Shown: one piece after another, positions 35,987-48,289 of the stretch | Numbering within the stretch: position 1 is the stretch's first letter | How the letters are laid out: every line of letters starts with the position of its first letter | DNA from: Euglena gracilis | Lineage: Eukaryota > Euglenida > Euglenophyceae > Euglenales | NCBI GenBank assembly: GCA_039621445.1 | Contig: CP154957.1 | Location: 3,776,504 to 3,840,503 of the forward strand | Direction of reading: 5' to 3' | Length of the DNA: 64,000 bases | Made by a program: the position numbers and the translations under genes | Notes under the pieces: model-generated | Told to the model about the DNA's origin: nothing | The model's database searches: none | The model's input: only the letters and a program-made list of their open reading frames with translations

Positions 35987-38520
35987 GCAGGCGGCGGGGG
36001 CAACGCTGCGTGCCACTCACAGGGCGGGTGACCTGAGGGACTCCAGTCATCGGCCGGAGACACTGCAGAGTTTGCTTGTGAGACGCTGCGCCTCGCCACA
36101 TCACACTGCACCCCCATCCCCACCACAACACAAACGGAGCGCGGCAGAGTGAGCATTCTTGCGGGGAGCCGAGTGAGTGTGCCACGTGTAAGTCCACTCC
36201 ACAGCCACCCCACCACCACCCAACCACCCGCCACCGACCCCTCCCCCCACACACGCACCCGTGCACCTCACCTGTGATGCACACATTGTGCGTATGAACT
36301 GCTGTTTGAAGTGAACGAAGTGACCGCACGTCCGTTGAGTTCTGTGTTGACGCCGCACGATGCGCGCGTCGCATGTGCGGTTGTTGTATATATTTGCCTC
36401 CAACCTTTCTTTGCCCCGTTTGCCTCTTCCTTGCTTCGTCTCTTCATTCCCTCCGCCATTCGGAGCGTACCCCCTCCACCCCATTTGTGACCCAATGTGG
36501 CAGATTGTGGGATCTGGTTTTGTGGTTGGCCTGGGAGGAAGGGGGCCCTAGGTGGGGGGGGGTACGTCAAGTCATAGGCAGGAGGGGGGGGGGAGTAAGT
36601 TAAGTCGACGTTTTCTGTGTGGGATCCACAATAATGTTCCGTCCTCACAAGGTCGATGATAAAGCATTCAGGCAAATTCCTTTTATCATGTGTTTCCCCC
36701 CTTTTTATGTTCTTTTCCTACTTTCTGATACGCCCCCCCCCCCCGCAATACACAATGTACACAATGCACCACATGGAACCCATTAGGAAACTTTTTTTTC
36801 TCAAGGAGCACGTCCCATTCAGCACAGCAATATAGAGAGCCTAGCCCCCCAATATCTTTCCCCCTGGGAATACCATTTGGTCGGCCGAAGTCCACCCCAA
36901 AGGCGGATATCATTTGGAGGGATTATCATTTAACAGGTTTTCACACTTTTTGTTGTAGATTTTCCGAAAATTTCACTGCGAAATGTGTTGTATCTATGTC
37001 GAACACCATCAGAATCCATGGCAGGCGCATTTTTTTTGTCTGCGTGCAACACGTTCTTTCCCCTTCCATTTACAATCCAAAAAAATAAAAACCTGATGGG
37101 AACCATGCAAAATTTGCACAAAAAAACATTTCCAAGCTCTCAGGAAATCGATTTTTTTTGTGGTGATCAGTGAAGAAATTGGGGGGGGCAATGTTATTTG
37201 GGCCGTCAAAATCGGGTCTGGAGGGACATTGTTGGGGTTATATATTATTTGGAGTATTTACTTCATTTGTCAAGTTGGTAATTTGGGGAATGGGGTGGAT
37301 GGTTGAGTAGTGGAGTGGGTTATGCTGACCTGACCCCCTAAGGGGGGGTTCAGAGTGAGTGGGTGCCCTGTTGGGGATTTCTGCTATTTTTAGACCCAAA
37401 AACCTGAAACTCCCAAAGTTGTTTGTCCCCAACCCCACCTCCCCCAATTCCCAAGGGACACACCCATGGCGAGTCAGTCGGTGGCCGTGTGGTGGGTAGT
37501 TTCCTGGGAGGTCAGTTTCTCTCAAGATTTGCTCGATTTGCCTCTACCCCCCCCCCCCAATTGAGACATTCGTTGCTTGAGACAGCTTTCATCGACTTGT
37601 TAGATTTTTGCCAAAAACCTTGACGGACGGCATCGCAAGGAAAGTACAAAAAGTAAATTCTTTGTCCAGGGAAGCACCAATGAGTGTCAACGGTGTCAGT
37701 CAGTGTCGATGACCCCCCCCCCCGCCATGGATCCCAACCATATATTCTCTCAACACCTGTGTGACCCCACCCCCCACCTTCCCCCAGGGGTGGATTTTCG
37801 AGAGTGAGTGTGTGGGTTGGGGCTGCTGGACACCTAGGAAGGGGTTGGGTGTGCCACGGGTCAGTCTTTGCCCCAGACTGCTTTTGGCCCGCCCTTGGAA
37901 AACACTGCTTGAAAACCTTAAACAACCTTTGAAAATACTTGAAGTCCTGTGATATAATCTGATAAAAACAAAAAAAATTGATAAATTTTCTCCTTTCAAA
38001 AAGTCAGTCCTAAGAACAAACCCTCGAGCTAAGACCCAATGTGCTCGAGAACGACAGATGTCAGCTGGGTAAATTCTTGTATGTTTGGGGGAGCCCGCAG
38101 GCCAGGCTTTTCGGTCAATTTTGGGTGGATTTTGGGTGGCAGTTCCGGCCAGGGACCCCGATGATGTGGAGGGGGCCAGCCAGCTGCTTTTCTCCTGCCA
38201 GCCCTGGGGGTTCCAATCCGAGCAGAACCGAGGGGGGGGGGTTGGGGGTGGGTCTGGCCGAGCCCTCCCCCCCCCCGGATATACTTTTCGGCGCCGGAGC
38301 GCCGAAAATTTTTGAGAAAAGTGCTATTTTTAGCATTTTCCCATTTTTTGGCCATTTTCGGGGAAAAGTGAGTGGGTCCCCGGGCCCCCCCCCCCCCCCA
38401 GGCCAGGGGTGGGTGGGCGGAGGGGGACCCCCTCCCCACCGGTCTAAAAAAAAACCAGCCCCCCACCCCACAGGGAGAGCGTGCTAAGCGAGCTTCATTC
38501 TCCTCCTGCCATTCCCGCAG
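35987..38520. other. No gene assigned; repeat-rich spacer or intron
   Basis: 36000-36400 is GC-rich and open on several frames without a motif. 36590-36640, 36890-36940 and 37180-37260 carry G-run plus TATTTGG or ATCATTTGG motifs seen in many places here. 38270-38460 has a GGCGCCGGAGCGCC hairpin between C/G runs. Confidence 0.4.
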
Positions 38521-38657
38521 AAGGCACTTCCACCCCCACGCATGGTGCAGCTCCCCGACTTCTCCGCGGTGTCCGCGCGGTGCCGCCCCACGAAGAAGCC
38601 GCCGCCGCGCTCGCCGCCACGGTCCTTCCCCGAGGCCCCGGCCCCCGCCCCCCGGCT
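38521..38657 (+). CDS. Candidate exon, Pro/basic-rich segment
   Basis: Starts after attcccgcag. Reads MVQLPDFSAVSARCRPTKK, followed by a Pro-rich basic stretch. 75% or more GC by eye, then AT-rich sequence. The 3' edge is uncertain (gtgcgc at 38658). May belong with the next exon. Confidence 0.4.
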
Positions 38658-38704
38658 GTGCGCCGAGGCAGCGCCGTTGCTTCGCCCCCCCCCCCTGCTC
38701 TGCC

Positions 38705-38790
38705 CCGCTTTAATTCAATTTATTATTAATTTATTATTAATTTAATTTATTTTATTTAATTTAATTTAATTCAATTTATTTAACTTAATG
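38705..38790. repeat. TTAATTTAT low-complexity block
   Basis: Pure A/T sequence between two candidate exons. Confidence 0.85.
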
Positions 38791-38827
38791 GTTTTCTTTT
38801 TACCGTAAGTGCCCAACCCCCCAACAG

Positions 38828-38926
38828 TGCCAAGCAAAGGCGTGCTCAAGGGAACGAAGATCTTGCGGGCCGGACTGACGCGAAAGCGAGTCACCTTTGC
38901 CACCGACCCCCCGGCTGCCATGAGGG
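38828..38926 (+). CDS. Candidate exon with SILK-like and RVxF-like PP1-docking motifs
   Basis: Between ccccaacag and gtgttg, phase 1/1. Reads GVLKGTKILRAGLTRKRVTF followed by ATD. Regulators of protein phosphatase 1 often carry a [G/S]-[I/V]-L-[K/R] motif some residues before a basic-RVxF motif; GVLK and KRVTF fit both. The protein itself is not identified, and motif matches this short can arise by chance. Neighbouring exons on the same strand are acidic or Ser-rich, as in many disordered PP1 partners. Confidence 0.55.
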
Positions 38927-39034
38927 GTGTTGGGGGACCGCCTGCAGGGCTTCCCATCAACTGCCATCTTTGCCAGCAGTGCTTTACTGAACGTTCCTTT
39001 TTTATATTCGACAACAATAGCAAAGCTGCACTTA

Positions 39035-39128
39035 AAATGGACTTGAAATGGACTTGAAATGGACTTGAAATGGACTTGAAATGGACTTGAAATGGACTTC
39101 AAATGGACTTGAAATGGACTTGAAATGG
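39035..39128. repeat. 11-bp tandem repeat ATGGACTTGAA
   Basis: About nine units, one with C in place of G. Confidence 0.9.
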
Positions 39129-39629
39129 AGTAGTGGCCGAAGAGATTTATTTCGGGATGTTTCATTTTCCCTTCTTCTTCCCGGTTTCTTTCACCTCCAG
39201 GTTGCTTCGCCTTGGACAGACGAATGGGACAAAACACTGCGACCTAGGACTGGCACCTCCGGGACCGGATTGGACCTTCGATTTTTATGCCAGGTGTCAT
39301 GGCTTTAGGTGTGGGGTGTCCCCCCGCCTTGACTACAGAGGGGGTGGTCCGGACCAGGCTTCTCTTTAACTCAGAAGACCCCCCGGGGGTCACCACACAA
39401 ACTGGGCCAGAAGCGAAGTTTGCGCCAGCCATAAACAGGCAAGAAGCCTTAGTGCAAACTTGGGGGGGGTGTTGGTGCGGGCCGAGCCCCCCCCCCCGGG
39501 TCGGGTCCCGGACCGGAGGCCTGGGTACGGGTTTTTAGCGCGAAGCGACAATTTTTTTTGGGGAAATCACCCACCCAGTCCGCGTCGGGCTGGGTGGATG
39601 AAGGGATTCCCCACCTCCCCAAATAGATT

Positions 39630-39790
39630 AATCAATTAATGAATAAATTAATTTAATGAATCAATCAATCAATCAATCAATCAATTCATTTGAATTAACT
39701 TAATTAATTCAATTAATTCAATTAATTCAATTATTTAAGTAAAAATATTTAATAACTTGATTGATTGATTGATTGATTATTAATATTTAA
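39630..39790. repeat. AATC / GATT foldback low-complexity block
   Basis: AATCAATCAATC at 39658-39685 and GATTGATTGATT at 39760-39777 are inverted and could pair. AT-rich spacer between. Confidence 0.7.
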
Positions 39791-40398
39791 TGAATTACTT
39801 ACAAAGATTCACAAATCTGTAAATTTTTTGAAGCCTCCAAAACACATTCACAGCTGTTCCGACGAGTTTGCCAATGAACTGGGGGTGAACAGGGCAGGCC
39901 TTAAGGGATGGTACTCTTTTCTTTTTGTTTAAAAGGACCGCCCCTTAAGGACCCTCTTACGTCCAAGGGCTTGACAAGGGCTGGTCTGGGCGCAAACATG
40001 ATCCCACATTACTAAATGTCTCTGACTGTCTGAGAAATCTAAACCCCCCAAGGACCCCCTTATTGAAAGGCAGAAAAGTCGGCCCCAAAAGAACGACATT
40101 TGGTTTTTCTATTTCGCCACAAGTTTTCAAAAGCGTGCCCGACTCGTTTTTTTCCCAAATGAAAATATTTTCAAAAGCGGCCCAAAGCATCGCGAAAAGG
40201 CAGGTAAATGGTTGCCTTTGGGCTCATGAATTTTCCGACAAAATATGGTGCACTTGAAATTCCTCCGATTGCTGAACAGTTTTTTTTTTCCAGCATTTGT
40301 GTGGGGGTTATCGGAACAAATAAGGGATAATTGGGGGTGCCATCATCGAGGGGGGGGGGGCTCGCTGGATGGTTGTGTGGTTGCCTCTTGTGAGACAG

Positions 40399-40549
40399 CT
40401 GAGGCAGCGTGGGGCCCCAGACTCCTCAGACGGCCTCTCCGACTCATCCGACCAACGCTCTGACCTTCCCACTCTCTCCTCCGGCGATGAGTCACCCATA
40501 GCCTTCGAAGCGGACGAGTTCCCTGCAATGCCCCTCTGGACCGGGGCCG
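40399..40549 (+). CDS. Candidate exon, acidic Ser-rich segment
   Basis: 151 nt between gagacag and gtttgc, phase 0 in, 1 out. Reads SSDGLSDSSDQRSDLPTLSS then GDESPIAFEADEFPAMPLW. Clear coding-like composition between C/G-homopolymer repeats. Possibly the same gene as 38828-38926. No domain. Confidence 0.55.
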
Positions 40550-41174
40550 GTTTGCAAACCCTGCAGCTTTTCACATCCCCCGACTGGAGAGTTGTTACCC
40601 AACTTCTCGTTGACTAAGAAGACCTCCCAGGGGTCAGCGTCGCACCAAGGGTCTGGGTTTGGTCCGGGCCAAAAAATTCCGGCACGCAACGCCCAAAATT
40701 TCGAGGCAACGGTCAAAATGGCCTTGCCAAATCGTCAAAAACTTTGTAAAATACCCACCCCCTTGCTCATCCCCCCCCCCCCGTGTTGCCCCCCCCCCCC
40801 GACTGTTGGGACCAATAGCCCCCCCCCCCAAAGTTAGACCCCCAGCTTGTTGAGGCTGACATGGACCCCTTTTTGAGGCCTGACCCCCCCTGGAAATTCT
40901 TTTTCTAGTTTCAAAAATGTACTAGGAGAGTGTTTTCTGTGCAAAAATGTCTCCTTTGTTTGAGAAGTGGTGGGTTGGAAAAGTTCCCAAGGTGATGTCC
41001 AAGGGAATTCAAAATGTAAAATTTCCCCTTGACCTAGAAAACTTTTGTACATCCTCTCCAGCAGAGTGCACACCCCCGGGTGCTACTAAAGGATTTTACA
41101 TGCAATTTGCAGTTTTTTTTTGGGTGTGCCTGCGTGTTTTCTTGGGTATTTTCTTGTGTCCAATTTTTTTGAGG

Positions 41175-41365
41175 GCACTTTTGACCTCCCGGGGGGTGGG
41201 GGTCAGGTTTTGAGGTGGGCAGTGCTGTGGCAAACCCCCAGTGCTGAAGACGCTGAGGCCCAATAATGGCCATTTTGAAGGGAAATTTGGCTTGGTCGGC
41301 GTGCACCGGGGTCCAGAACTGACCCCGGGGGGTGCCTGCTATGTGCAGGCACCCCATAGCACAAG
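41175..41365. mobile_element. GTGCTATGGG-family (H) copy, left end lost
   Basis: From GGGCACTTTTGACC to GCAGGCACCCCATAGCAC, collinear with 19060-19247. Preceded by a T-rich stretch and CTACTAAAGGATTTTACATGCAA, also seen near 23250. Confidence 0.6.
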
Positions 41366-43040
41366 GCCCCTGGTAGCATAAAATTAAATTCTCCCTCATT
41401 TTCCCTCCTTCCACCCTCCCCCAGGCTCATTGGCCTGGGCTATGTTGGCCCCAACAGGCTGGGGGACCCACTTCGGGGGGGGGGGCAAGTTGACTCCAAC
41501 AGTCGGGTGCCAATGAGCCACGGGGGGGTCGATATTTACTCATTATTTTCCTTTCTTTGAACATTTCCTCCCCTCTTTTGTGCCTTTTCCATATTATTTT
41601 ACCCTTTTTTTTTGTGAAAAGACCAAGCTTCGTTTTTTTTTTTGAGAAAAATTGCATTTGACATGTGAAGGAGAATGTGAATAATCATTTTGAAATCAAA
41701 CATTTCCATTTAAGTTCAAGTTTTTTTTTCCTTTTATTTTCCTTCAGTGTTTCTTTAAAAAAAACAGAGGAGGAACAGAACAACGTTATTGGCTATTTTC
41801 AGCCATTCAGGTCGAATTTGGAATTCACAGACCTTTTGGGGCCAGCTTGCTTGAAAAAGGTGCATGACCCCCCCCCCCCATCCAGACGAGCTGGACCCAC
41901 CTGGTGCCCAAAAATGGGGGAAAAAGCCCCAATCCAGCTGGGTTGAGTGTTTTCGGCCAACATTTGGAAGTAAAAACCTCCCATAACCCAAACAACGTTT
42001 TTTATGAATGTTTTTGACCACTCTCAAAGTTTTGGGCAATCTGTGCCAAAGAAATTTCAGCCCGGCTTCTCCACGGCTTATTGTAGTGGACCCCCCCCCC
42101 CCGGCCCTGCAGTCCTGCAGCCAGAGTTGGGGCTGCTGGCTGGAAAGAAGCTGCTGGCTGGACCCCCCCTCCTGGGGGGGGTTAGGTTTGGTTGGCCCAA
42201 TTCTGCCCGTCTGGGGTCTCTGCGCGATAACTTGGATCGCCACGCCCTCCCATCCGGCCCTGCCGCCGACCGTCACCTCCTTTCACACCGGCCCCTTCCT
42301 CCTGAATGCCATCTTTGCTGCTCGTGGATGACCGGCGGAGGCCTAATGCCCCCCCTCGCCCAGCGCGCAGTGACGGGGCCTGATCGAATCGCCGACGTCT
42401 GCCCCCGAGAAGAAACGATCCCTGGGGTGCAAGTTAGGGGGGGGGAGGTGCCGAACCCAGAATTTGTTGGCCAAAGATGACAAACACCTGATCAGACATC
42501 TGGTTTCGGAGGAAAATCAGTCCAAAATGCGGAAGGTTTCTGAATTGAAAACAATTTCGAACAGAGTCGAGAATTTACTGGGAAAAACACACTCAAAAAA
42601 GGGGGGTAAAATATAATTTTGCCTAATTTGAAAAACCAGAAATAAAGTAAACGCGAGGCTCGGGAGGTGAGTCCTTTCATACAAACTTGGCCCCCCTCAA
42701 GGTGCCTTTGGCCTTTTGTGCATGGCCGCCGAAATTCTTAACATGCAAACTTGGCCCCCTAAGGTTGGCCCCAGCCTTACCATTCATCGCCTAGGCCAAG
42801 CCCCCTGGGGGGGGGGTAGGATTTCTGCCTTAAAAAGGGTTTTTTTTGGCTTGACCCCCCTGCCAAGGCAATCGGGCACTGCCACAGGTCAGAGCCCCTA
42901 TGTGTGTATATGTGTGTGCGGGGAGGTTTAGGGCCGAAACAGACAGCCCTGAATTTAAGGCCACCGGTCCCCTGGGGCCCAGAGTGGATGCAACCGAAGC
43001 ACTGGACAATAAACTGGGGGTTTCCATTGCTCGCTGTTGG
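41366..43040. other. No gene assigned
   Basis: T-rich and C-run repeats. 42230-42330 is GC-rich and open (TSFHTGPFLLNAIFAAR) with a possible gtggat donor, but no convincing acceptor. Confidence 0.35.
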
Positions 43041-43043
43041 CAG

Positions 43044-43083
43044 GTGAAGTGGATCCGCAGCTATTTGGGCCAGTTTCTCGACG
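43044..43083 (+). CDS. Candidate short exon
   Basis: 40 nt between gttggcag and gtgggt. Reads VKWIRSYLGQFLD, phase 0 in, 1 out, matching the phase 1 start at 46606. Helical, not recognised. Confidence 0.4.
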
Positions 43084-44093
43084 GTGGGTGCGAAGCTTCT
43101 CGGGGGGGGGGGGAGGCCGCAGGGCTGCAGGCCGCCGGTTGGGGCCGGAATGAGGGTCGGCGGATCCGCAGGAGTCTCAGAGGCATAATGTATTTTTTTA
43201 TATGTGATATTATATCATTATATTTACAAATTTCCTCATATTTATTTTTCAGAAATAATTTCTTTTTTGATAGGTGCGCCAGTTTAAGGCTTACTCTTCC
43301 TTTTGCACCAGGCACTTTGAAATTTCCCCTGGCATGCCCCCCCTCCCCGGCGGTGCACAGCAACCTTTGGACAAGGAGGGGAGTTGCAAAGATTCAAACG
43401 TTCCCCGTACAGCTGACTGACCTCTGCTTCGCCGCTCCCTGGCACCACACCCAAGAGCCCCAACACCCGCACATATGCACCGCACACACACCGGGCACAC
43501 ACCAACCCCTACCCCCCCGGCTTGTTGGCCGCTTGTTGGGATCGACAGGACTGGTCCGATGAACCCAAGGGGGAGCAGGCACAGACCTGCACGCACGCGA
43601 GTTTCGCCCACAGCCTTGCTCGTTGGGAACGCACCCGCCCAAAAGTGGGCTCGAGGATCCTTCGTTGCTGCCCAATATGATCTTCAGGAAGCATTGAAAC
43701 GGACAAGTTGGATATGTTCAGAACTTTAGTATTTTTTTTGGTGTTTTTTTAAGTATATTTTTTAGTATTTTTTTTTAGTGTTGTTTTTTTACAGCCTTTG
43801 AGGTTCGTTTCCCTCCCCCCCCAAATGATGTTCTCCATATCTTCAACATATCTTCAACACATAATCTTCAATTTTCAAATGGAAAGGAAAAAAGAAAAAC
43901 ACACGTCTTGGAAACAAAAAAATTGTTACAGATGAAATTGACGGTCGTCAACAGACTTATTTTTGTCATCAAATGTTGCTACCAAAAACTATAAAGGTCA
44001 GAAGCCTCCAAAAGCCTTGCCAATTGGTGTTCACCCCCTTTTTTTTATAACATTCCTTGGGAAAATGATTGTTTCGGGGGTTTCTCTTTTTTC

Positions 44094-44484
44094 CAGGCAC
44101 ATTCTGATGGACAATCAAATCAGAACTTTTTGGGGGGTTTTAAGGTGTTTTTTTTTAAAGGTTTTTGAAGGGTTTTTATGGCATTTTGGGAACGTTGAAG
44201 AATTTTCAAGGCGTCTTTTGGGCAGTCAAAGAGCCATCCGGGCATCGAATCAACGTCGGTCTCCTCGTCGGTCTCCCCAACGTCGTCCTCGAGTTTTTTT
44301 TTTTGGGTGGATAGGCAATGTTCCAGCGATGCCAGAAATCAATCAGATCATTTTTTCCCCCGGAGTTGAATTGTTTCTGCCAATGTCTTGCAACTTCTTT
44401 CTTGCTCAAATTCGAAACATTTCCCAGGACCATTTTTTAAGGTTTTTTAAGGTTTTTTTAAGGCGCCTTAAAAAATAATGCCTG
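44094..44484. mobile_element. Family B element
   Basis: Begins CAGGCACATTCTGATGG, ends CGCCTTAAAAAATAATGCCTG. Core GGGTGGATAGGCAATGTTCCAGCGATGCC matches the other copies. Flanking 8-mers do not match. Confidence 0.6.
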
Positions 44485-44924
44485 GCACCAACCACCACCC
44501 CCAGTTGAATGTGGGGTCAACCTTGGATCCGCAAAAATTTGGGGAAGATGCTCTGGATCCGCTCGGCCTGACCCCACTCCTCCAGGGGGCAAGAGGTTGA
44601 CCTGGGCCACATCCACCTCAACAGCCGAAGGCACCAAAGAATATTTTTTTTGGGGTTTGGCCAAATTCGAGCCGTTTGGACACAAAGTGACCGACGCCCA
44701 GTGGGGGGGGTGAGGAGTGGGTGAATTTCTGAAAAGTGACTGACTGGCGTTTTGAAAGTGGAAAGTGACCACCCGGGGGGTGTAAGCAATGGCATGGTCC
44801 AGACAATCCCCGGGGGTCAAGGCTCCCCTCGGAACCAAAATTTCTCTATGCAATTTTCGCTTTTGCTTCCCTCAAATGAAGGGTGGGAGAGTGGGAGGAA
44901 CCTGGGGTGATATTCCCCCCCCCC

Positions 44925-45320
44925 TATGTCCAACGACCCCCCTATGTCCAATGACCACCCCCCCGGTCAGAGGACACCTTTTCGGAGGTTTGACCAAATT
45001 TTTGGTCCCGGCGTCAAGCGCCGGGATGAAAAATTTTGCCCAACAATTGGCCAAAAATTTGGCCAAAATGCCATTTTTGACACTTTTTGGACAAAAATTT
45101 GTCAAAATTGCCCAAAATTTTCCGCGCAAAGCGCCGGAAGGGAAAATTTGGGCATTTTTGGGTGAGTCGGGACCCGGGTACCCACCAACTTTCTTTTGAC
45201 CCCATGTCCAACGACCACCCCCCCGGTCAGAGGACACCTTTTTGGTCACTACCCTATGTCCAACGACCCCCCCCCCCCGGTCAGAGGACAGAGGTGACCG
45301 GTCATTGGACATAGGGGGGG
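44925..45320. mobile_element. Foldback element with CCTATGTCCAA(C/T)GACC ends (J), copy 1
   Basis: Starts CCTATGTCCAACGACC and ends GGTCATTGGACATAGG. Internal repeats of CGGTCAGAGGACACCTTTT and a hairpin-type GGCGTCAAGCGCC. Related to 50275-51030 on the other side of an exon of the synthase gene. Confidence 0.65.
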
Positions 45321-45518
45321 GGGGTATTAGTTGGCCCCACAAATTAATGCACATCAAGGTTGACTGAAGTTGCCCTCGAACCTGCTTCTCTGCACTTTAT
45401 TGGCATTGTTGAGCTTTCCAAAAGCTCTATTTGTGCCATCAGCCTGATCTGACCAGGATGGGACTCATTGGTGATGTCTTTTCTTTCAAGCATTTAAAAC
45501 CGCACTCATCAACACACA

Positions 45519-46583
<1,065 letters not shown>

Positions 46584-46605
46584 TTTACGCTTTTTAACGT
46601 TACAG

Positions 46606-46812
46606 CTCCCCTCCTCATGCCTGCTTCCAAAGGCCACCTCTCGGGCGCACGCTCTCACCAGCACGCGGCATCTGCGCCATCCCTGCAGTTTGCGGTGTGG
46701 CTGGTGGACCGGCTGTCCCGCGTGTATCACTATTCCTCATTGCTGTCCTCCCTCTTTGCTCGGGCAGAGGAGTTGTCGCCCACAGCGGCAGACCTGAGTG
46801 GGCATGGCCTGG
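46606..46812 (+). CDS. Candidate exon, helical segment
   Basis: After cgttacag and before gtgttt. The frame begins with a Ser/His-rich stretch and continues FAVWLVDRLSRVYHYSSLLS then SLFARAEELSPTAADLSG. A second acceptor at 46688 (cctgcag) would give the helical part alone. Not recognised. It starts directly after the 1-kb CA array, so that array ends close to a splice acceptor. Confidence 0.5.
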
Positions 46813-46890
46813 GTGTTTGGGTTGGCATGGACCCCCTCCTGCCTCTGCCTGATTACGCCCCCCCCCCCCACCAGCCCCCCAGGGTATTTG

Positions 46891-46973
46891 CAGGGGGGGG
46901 AAATGCAACTTGCATAATTTCCATTTTTTTGACTTGCATAATTTGAAGGGCCAAGTTGCATCCCCCCCCCCTG
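46891..46973. mobile_element. 83-bp miniature GCAACTTG-family element
   Basis: CAGGGGGGGGAAATGCAACTTG...CAAGTTGCATCCCCCCCCCCT(G). GTATTTG flanks both sides; GGTATTTG if the last G is counted as target. Nearly all of it is its own inverted ends. Confidence 0.75.
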
Positions 46974-47214
46974 GTATTTGGCCCCCCTGCTGCTTGCATG
47001 CAACCTTGGCCCCTGAAGTTGGCCTTTGGCCTTTCCTTGCGACCCTGGCCCCCCACTTAAACCTACATTGCGCATCCCCCACCGAAATTCTTAACATGCA
47101 AAGTTGTCCCCAAAGTTTGGCCCTCTAAGGTTTGGCCCCCACGCCTTGCCTTCAATGAAAATTCGCTTCTAGAGAACGCGGGATGCAGGAAAGGATGTGA
47201 TTTGGCTGAATATC

Positions 47215-47480
47215 AAGGCGGTGCCGACCCCACCCCGAAGGGGGGGGGGTGCCTGCCTGTGCAGGCACTCCAAGACACCCAAATCCGAGCGCCCCCCCCC
47301 CTGGGGGGGGTAGGGTACATGGCCAAAAGTGCCTGGGCACTCGGCCAAGGCAGTTCTTGTGCCGAAGGCACCGGAAGCCCAGAAAACCCATTTGGGGCAC
47401 TTTTTGGCCCGCGACCAGGCACCCCGGGCACCGGGGGGGGGGTAGTGCCTGCCTGCCCAAGCACTCCAGGGCATTGATGT
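47215..47480. mobile_element. Foldback repeat with GTGCCTGCCTG(T/C)..CAGGCACT arms
   Basis: Arms near 47250-47275 (CCTGCCTGTGCAGGCACTCCAAGAC) and 47448-47472 (GCCTGCCTGCCCAAGCACTCCAGG). Interior GCCGAAGGCACCGG and GGGCACTTTTTGG. A shorter relative is at 55105-55165. Confidence 0.5.
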
Positions 47481-48289
47481 CAAGTTTGATGCTATGTCCA
47501 GGGGTGATTGGCACCCCCCACGTACCACGTACCACGTACCTGAGTACCAGGGGGTCGGTCCAAGCCCAATGTGAGCAGGGTATGGGAATTACCCCAACCC
47601 AAGGCGCTTGGCGATGGACAACATCGAAGGAAAGGGGAGAACGTTGAGGGGGGATTTTTATGGTTCAATTTTGGCAGGGGGAGCGCCACACCGAAATCCC
47701 GACATCCTCCTTGGTTGATTGGGGGTGATTTGATTGGTGGTGAGGTCATGAGGTCATTTGCGGTATGCCCTCCCGTCCAGGTTGAAATTGACCACTCTAC
47801 ACCCCCGGGGGGGTGTAGAAAAGGCGTTTATTGTCAGGAAAAGAACCAGAACATCCTGCTGCCCCAAAGCCATTTTTTGTTTGATTTTTTTTGTGCACTG
47901 TGATATCTGTAGCCTAAGCGGGACCCCCAAGGTTGGCCCCTTGCCTGCCTGGAAATGGTGTCCCTGGCAACAGCGACCGGGGAGGGGGGGGGCACCGTCA
48001 ACTTTCTATTTGTCCGTCCGTGCCCGACTGCACTACTCGGCCCCAGCCACAGCCAACGTGGGTCGTCCGCACTGACCTCCCCGGAACAGAATTCCACCAC
48101 CACCCTGCCAAACCAATCGAAGTTCGACACCCAAACCCATCACGTACAGGTCACAGCTGTCCCCGTGACGCAGTCCTTTCCGTTGGTGCTTAAATTGCCT
48201 TTCCCCAACACGATGTATTGGTGGATTTTGCTGGGTGGGGGGGTGTTGAAGGCCAATTAAGGAATCGGCCAAATTCCGGCCCAAAAAAG

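Noticed and set aside
44094-44484. 8-bp duplication for this family B copy
   Set aside because: The flanking 8-mers (CTTTTTTC and GCACCAAC) do not match.
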